Assembly: GCA_002344355.1 (NCBI GenBank)
Contig: DDTN01000046.1
Location: 124,001-188,000, forward strand
DNA from: Proteobacteria bacterium UBA2363
Lineage (GTDB): Bacteria > Pseudomonadota > Gammaproteobacteria > Xanthomonadales > UBA2363
Length of the DNA stretch: 64,000 nucleotides
Direction of reading: 5' to 3'
A program made the position numbers and the translations under genes. The notes below the pieces were generated by a model that did not search any database, was not told the origin of the DNA, and worked only from the letters and a program-made list of their open reading frames with translations. This document shows positions 60,887 through 64,000 of this stretch, piece after piece; positions within the stretch are counted from its first letter, which is position 1, and each line of letters begins with the position of its first letter.

Positions 60887-61139
60887 GGTTATCCCCCCTC
60901 GATTCGATGCCTGGCGGAGTCCTTCTCCCGGCGCCTTCGCTCGAGCCAGGGCGCAGGCGCCGGGCGTATGGCCCTACGCCGGAGGATCGAGCGGCAGGTC
61001 AGGCTGGCCAAGTGCCATAAGTCGGTGGCTGTCCCAGGACGCGAAGGTCTGGACGGCGGGCTCGGCGTCCGGGGTCGGACTGCGCTCAATGCGCCGTGGC
61101 GTGAGAAAAGTCGACGCTGACCCTGGTCTTGTTGTCGAC

Positions 61140-61175
61140 CCGCGAAGCGGACTCGGCTTCAATGAATTGCTGGAC
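61140..61175 (-). other. Decayed integron attC half-site
   Basis: On the minus strand, just past the APH stop (61184), lies GTCCAGC, then AATTCATTGAAGCCGA, then GTCCGCTTCGCGG. This is the 5' half of an aadA-type attC (R-double-prime core, arm and loop) with a few changes. The 3' half (the GCGGCTTAA...GTTRRRY part) is missing; unrelated sequence follows. It supports the APH gene having arrived as a cassette. Confidence 0.62.
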
Positions 61176-61183
61176 GGACACAT

Positions 61184-61978
61184 TCAGAAGAACTCATCAA
61201 GCGTGCGGTAGTAGTCCAGCTTTCCCGAGTCCGGGTTCGGCTCCCCGTACTGGGAGAAGAAGAGATCCGAATACCGGGGTCCGAGCGCGGATTCGATGTT
61301 CCTGGAAGCCAGCGCCAGGTCCTGGTACCTGTCGGCCAGGCCGACGCGCCCGCAGTCGATGAACCCGACGAACCGGTCGTTGAAGATCACGAAATTCTCA
61401 GGGCAGGCATCGCCGTGCGTGATGACCAGGTGCTCCGTGTCCGGCCTGCTCGTCAACAGCTGCGCGTAGAGGTCGCGGGAGGTCGCTCCCTGCCTGGCCT
61501 GATCGAAGTCGCCTTCGTCCACCAGTCCTGCATCCATTCGCGTCCGCGCCAGTGCAAGCCTTGCATCCAGGCAGTGATCGAACGGGCAGTCTCCAGGCGG
61601 CAACGAATGGAGCGCTCGCAAGGCCCGCGCCATCTCCGCAACGACAGACGACGGATTTCCGGTCGCCGCCTCGCAGGCGTTGCGGCCAGGCAAGGCTTCG
61701 GACAGGAGAAACGCGCCGTCGGAATTCGAGAGGTACGCGATCACCCTTGGCGCGGGGGCTCTCGCGCCAAGCCAGGACAGGCGCGCATGCTCCTCGCGGA
61801 CGTCGTCCCCAGCCGCACCGAAGGCATACTTCAGGAAGGCGCCGGTCGATCCTGGCTTGGTGATGCGGACGACGCGGGCATCGGACCCGCCATGACCGAC
61901 ACGTTCGAACGTGCAATCGTCCAGCAGCGGTGAGAACAGCCTCGCCAGATAGGGCTTGTCGTCGTCAGGGTCCGGCAT
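61184..61978 (-). CDS. APH(3')-type aminoglycoside phosphotransferase
   Basis: 264-residue kinase-fold enzyme that phosphorylates aminoglycosides at the 3'-hydroxyl. Motifs: ITHGDACPENFVIF (catalytic Asp about 188), VGFIDCGRVGLADRYQDLAL (metal Asp), ALRALHSLPPGDCPFD and the C-terminal LDEFF closing motif, all characteristic of APH(3'). The segment AFLKYAFGAAGDDVREEHAR is the ATP Lys/Glu pair. Its GC is clearly below the surrounding genome. It lies between a decayed attC site and an immunity-like gene in the cassette region. Activity and substrate range are not shown by sequence. Confidence 0.9.
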   Translation of the reverse strand: MPDPDDDKPYLARLFSPLLDDCTFERVGHGGSDARVVRITKPGSTGAFLKYAFGAAGDDVREEHARLSWLGARAPAPRVIAYLSNSDGAFLLSEALPGRNACEAATGNPSSVVAEMARALRALHSLPPGDCPFDHCLDARLALARTRMDAGLVDEGDFDQARQGATSRDLYAQLLTSRPDTEHLVITHGDACPENFVIFNDRFVGFIDCGRVGLADRYQDLALASRNIESALGPRYSDLFFSQYGEPNPDSGKLDYYRTLDEFF

Positions 61979-62049
61979 GGCAATCCAGGGTCCTGTTCAG
62001 GCGGCAGCATCACTCGCGAAACGGGCGATCCGTCCGCCTGGGCGAATGA

Positions 62050-62330
62050 TCAGGCGCCACCGTCCGGCACGGATGGCGTGATCGGCCAGCCGTACACCTT
62101 GATGAGGTGAACCGCATGAGATGGATCATCGATGCTCCTACAGCCAGATCGTTACCGCCCCACTCGGCGCTGAGGAGATGCCCGTGAGGAGATTCGCCAC
62201 GCGCCGCAGCATCGGCGAGGCGGATCAAAAGGGGAGCAAAGCCGCGCAAGCCCTCGGGCCGGCCGTGAATGAACACCTCGTCGCCCGCCTGAGATGTCCG
62301 ACCGATCAGGTTGCCGGACTCGGTTGGCAT
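62050..62330 (-). pseudogene. Immunity-like cassette gene (Imm32-like, tentative) with a one-base frameshift
   Basis: The ATG (62328-62330) lies three bases after the attC recombination core. Frame 1 reads MPTESGNLIGRTSQAGDEVF, GRPEGLRGFAPLLIRLADAA and HLLSAEWGGNDLAVG. The continuation SIDDPSHAVHLIKVYGWP then follows in another frame and ends at 62050. The break lies near 62130-62140. The length (281 bp) is one base short of a multiple of three, matching a single-base loss. EGLRxxxxLLxxLA and EWGGN/HLIKVYGW recall Imm32-like families, but the assignment is tentative. Without correction the frame ends at 62010. Confidence 0.6.
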
Positions 62331-62333
62331 GGC

Positions 62334-62393
62334 GCCTAACGCCTGAGTTAAGCCGCGTCGCGGAGCGACGTCGGCTTGAATGGTTAGTTAGGC
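62334..62393 (-). other. Integron attC site (59-base element), intact
   Basis: 60 bp. On the minus strand it runs from GCCTAAC (revcomp of 62387-62393) through CCATTCAAGCCGACGTCGC and CGACGCGGCTTAACTCAGGC to GTTAGGC (revcomp of 62334-62340). The two 7-base cores are perfect RYYYAAC/GTTRRRY, and the inner GAAGCCGACG.../...CGGCTTAA arms are imperfect complements as needed for the folded recombination substrate. The minus orientation places the cassette gene at 62384-62800 upstream of it, with its stop (TAA) inside the site. Confidence 0.9.
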
Positions 62394-62800
62394 CTGACTA
62401 GCGGGCCCGAAAGTGCGCATGCGCCCTTTTGCGGAATAGTGTCACAGCACAAGACCTCAACGACCGCGCTGTGCTCCGTGCCAGAGGGAAAGTCCATGCA
62501 CGTTTCTCCTCCAGCGCCATCGACAAACAGATGCCTCGTGTGGCTGACATTTGCAGCGTACTGATCGTAGTACGAGACCAACTCTTCCGAGTCGCCGGGT
62601 CCCGGGGATGCTCTCACGTTGAGCTCAGAGACCGAGAGGCGAATTAGAGGGCGACGATCTGGCCTCGGTGCCTTGACCGTGCCGCACGAATCGACGCGGA
62701 AGGTTGCCTCGACGGAGCCCTCGATGCTCGGTAGGCAGTCAGCCCACACGGGACGGGATACGGCGAGTAGTGCTGCTATTACAGCAAGCGATATCTTCAT
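62384..62800 (-). CDS. Cassette-borne small exported protein, unknown function
   Basis: 138 residues with a clean signal peptide (KISLAVIAALLAVSRPVWA) and at least six cysteines in the mature part (DCLPS, VDSCGTV, ETCMDFP, VLCCDT, GACALSG), suggesting a disulfide-stabilised periplasmic protein. The central ELNVRASPGPGDSEE resembles an SH3-like or small adhesin loop, but no family is certain. The stop TAA is within the attC core, a feature of integron cassettes. GC is much lower than neighbours. Starts upstream in frame (about 62887) exist; a 10-base G run (minus) lies further upstream at 62909-62918. Confidence 0.72.
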   Translation of the reverse strand: MKISLAVIAALLAVSRPVWADCLPSIEGSVEATFRVDSCGTVKAPRPDRRPLIRLSVSELNVRASPGPGDSEELVSYYDQYAANVSHTRHLFVDGAGGETCMDFPSGTEHSAVVEVLCCDTIPQKGACALSGPLVRPN

Positions 62801-62931
62801 GGCCAAACTACTAGTCGACGGCAAGTTGCCGTGTAATCCGTGCCGCATAAGAGGGACCGGCCGGGAGGCCGCAGCCGGAATCGCCATTTGTTTCAACACC
62901 TTGTCCCACCCCCCCCCCTCGCGCACAATCC

Positions 62932-62938
62932 GCCTAAC
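62932..62938 (-). other. Lone integron core site (GTTAGGC)
   Basis: GTTAGGC on the minus strand, preceding the cassette gene at 62384-62800. It would be the recombination end (R-prime) of the upstream attC or attI, but no complete partner site is visible in the ~110 bp up to the stop of the 63052-63564 gene. It marks the likely right boundary of the cassette array. Confidence 0.45.
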
Positions 62939-62988
62939 CCGTCCGTCTTTGCCAACCGGAGATGTGGCCTGGTGGAATCCTTGCACCG

Positions 62989-63010
62989 CCGGACTTGCCC
63001 GGCAAGCCGG
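62989..63010. terminator. Hairpin after the 63052-63564 gene
   Basis: CCGG-A-CTTGC and GCAAG-CCGG form a bulged stem around CCG, 42 bp beyond the minus-strand stop of the exported CXXCH protein. There is no T-run. It may end that transcript before the cassette region. Confidence 0.4.
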
Positions 63011-63051
63011 ACGCGGACTGCGGTGCAGGGAGGGTCAAGCCCGAACCCGCC

Positions 63052-63564
63052 TCAAGGCCGCCCCTCGAAGCCGTCGAAGAACACGATGTCGGTCTTCCCG
63101 TAAGGCGCCCCGGCGGCGATCCAGTCGAACACCAGGGCCTGTTCGGCCAGCGGGATCGGCGGGCGGCCGGAGGGCATGCGCACGCCGAAGCCGGGCTCCT
63201 CGCAGTTGAGCTTGAGGAACAGGGCGCTGGCCAGGGGCTGGCCGGGACGGACGCGCAGCATGGACGGGTCGCCGAAGGCGTCCTGGCCGACCAGGTTGTC
63301 CCAGGACACGCCGGGGTCGAGGTCGAGGTCGCCCAGGTACAGGCCGGCGTGGTCGACGTGGCAGTTGGCGCAGCGCTGGTCCCAGATCGGCTGGATGTCG
63401 GCCTCGTAGTCGATGTTCCAGGCGATCGGCACGGCGGCGATGCTGTCGCAGCCGGCGGGGCCACCGCGTTCGCGGGCGTCGCCGGGGCCGGCGGCGGCCG
63501 GCAGCAGGGCGAGGGCGAGCAGCGGCGACAGGCGCCGGGCGCGGAGGATGGGTGCGTGGGTCAT
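63052..63564 (-). CDS. Exported c-type cytochrome-like protein with C-terminal VFFDGFEGRP
   Basis: 170 residues. A signal peptide (LSPLLALALLPAAAGPGDA) is followed by the heme-binding CANCH in DQRCANCHVDHAGLYLGDLD, then a predicted single-heme domain ending VFDWIAAGAPYG, which resembles the single-heme domain of planctomycete-type cytochrome c proteins. Methionine in GVRMPSG may be the sixth ligand. It ends KTDIVFFDGFEGRP, the same terminal motif as the large exported protein at 48451-50565. The start ATG at 63564 is preceded on the minus strand by AGGGGAG. It is transcribed toward the cassette region. Confidence 0.8.
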   Translation of the reverse strand: MTHAPILRARRLSPLLALALLPAAAGPGDARERGGPAGCDSIAAVPIAWNIDYEADIQPIWDQRCANCHVDHAGLYLGDLDLDPGVSWDNLVGQDAFGDPSMLRVRPGQPLASALFLKLNCEEPGFGVRMPSGRPPIPLAEQALVFDWIAAGAPYGKTDIVFFDGFEGRP

Positions 63565-63634
63565 GGCGGGCTCCCCTGTGGAGGCCGCCAGTCTATGCCG
63601 CGGACGGGGGGCGCGGCGCCCCGGACGGAAGCCC

Positions 63635-64000
63635 TCAGGCGACGCGGGGCTCGGCGGCCAGGTCGGTGGCCGGGGCATCGTGATGGGGATGGTCGTGGTG
63701 CGCGGCCAGGTGGCCGCAGGTGGCGTCGTGGACGTGGCCGTGGCCGAGGCGCAGGTTGACCAGGTGGGCGACACCGACCAGGACGCCGCCGGCCGTCATC
63801 AGCACGGCGTGCAGGATGACGTTCTCGTTCTCATGGCTGTGGCGAAGCACCGCGAACGCCAGCAGGGCCAGGCCGGGCACCAGGAACCAGAACGCGGTGG
63901 CGATCCGGTGGCGGCGCCAGCCGGTGGCCAGGCTGGCGATGCCCAGCACAGCGGCGAAGGCCACGAAACCGGCCTCCCAGCCGTCCCAGGCGGCCAGGCC
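63635..64000 (-). CDS. MerC-family membrane protein, 5' end outside window
   Basis: The frame is open to the right edge, so the N-terminus is missing. The visible part has two to three membrane helices (FVAFAAVLGIASLATGWRRH, ATAFWFLVPGLALLAFAVL, ILHAVLMTAGGVLVGVAHLV) followed by NLRLGHGHVHDATCGHLAAH and a His-rich tail. This matches the MerC domain family. Some members transport mercury; others have no clear role. The His-rich tail (HVHDATCGHLAAHHDHPHHD) may bind metal. It lies about 70 bp upstream of the exported cytochrome-like gene on the same strand. Confidence 0.8.
   Translation of the reverse strand, partial: GLAAWDGWEAGFVAFAAVLGIASLATGWRRHRIATAFWFLVPGLALLAFAVLRHSHENENVILHAVLMTAGGVLVGVAHLVNLRLGHGHVHDATCGHLAAHHDHPHHDAPATDLAAEPRVA

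Noticed and set aside
60974..61183. 69-residue open frame directly after the APH stop
   Set aside because: It shares the decayed attC sequence, has no domain and no ribosome-binding site; it is a chance frame in non-coding DNA.
62939..63051. Integron integrase or attI next to the lone core
   Set aside because: No integrase reading frame on either strand and no attI-like paired core was found in this stretch.

Overview
The window is a high-GC (roughly 70% by eye) gammaproteobacterial chromosome segment. Gene content points to a Xanthomonadales (Lysobacteraceae/Rhodanobacteraceae) relative: a class III polyhydroxyalkanoate synthase (PhaC/PhaE), paired Ubi hydroxylases, GluQ, PcnB-FolK-PanB-PanC, DapA-BamC, and an ECF sigma factor/TPR-kinase pair. 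No ribosomal RNA operon, prophage, insertion sequence or CRISPR array was seen. Both end genes are cut by the window edge.

Layout. 1-4.9 kb: CorC-like protein (left-truncated), ExoD, secreted hydrolase, TrmJ, SuhB, small membrane protein. 5-9.2 kb: two coupled ubiquinone hydroxylases diverging from a corrinoid set (CobC-like phosphatase, membrane protein, PduO-type adenosyltransferase). 9.3-16.8 kb: HDAC-like protein, HtpX, GluQ, then polyester storage genes (phaB, phaR, a second phaB, and phaE-phaC convergent with them). 17-31 kb: housekeeping (serS, pgi, panC-panB-folK-pcnB, tRNA-Glu, fdxA, bamC-like, dapA, gcvR-like, bcp, phoH). 31-41 kb: outer-membrane protein, thiD, a long histidine ammonia-lyase coupled to hisS, tRNA-Pro, mfd. 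41.3-45.4 kb: small accessory genes around a heptamer tandem repeat and a GC-rich inverted repeat. 45.5-50.6 kb: ECF sigma factor, Ser/Thr kinase with TPR-like tail, large secreted repeat protein. 50.6-59 kb: membrane proteins, acyltransferase, host-attachment-like protein, an exported MDR-type oxidoreductase, a DsbD-like protein with a lipoprotein redoxin. 59-61 kb: DUF3592-like protein and a beta-lactamase-fold hydrolase.

61.1-62.95 kb is the clearest foreign segment. It has visibly lower GC, an intact integron attC site of 60 bp (62334-62393), a decayed attC half-site (61140-61175), and a lone recombination core (62932-62938). These bracket three minus-strand cassette genes: a small exported protein, a frameshifted immunity-like gene, and an APH(3')-type aminoglycoside phosphotransferase. 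No integrase is present, so this looks like a cluster of attC sites without an integrase. It is followed by an exported CXXCH protein and a right-truncated MerC-like protein.

Two unrelated exported proteins (48451-50565 and 63052-63564) end in the same kind of short motif, aromatic/aliphatic-F-x-x-G-F-E. This is the best candidate here for an undescribed C-terminal signal.
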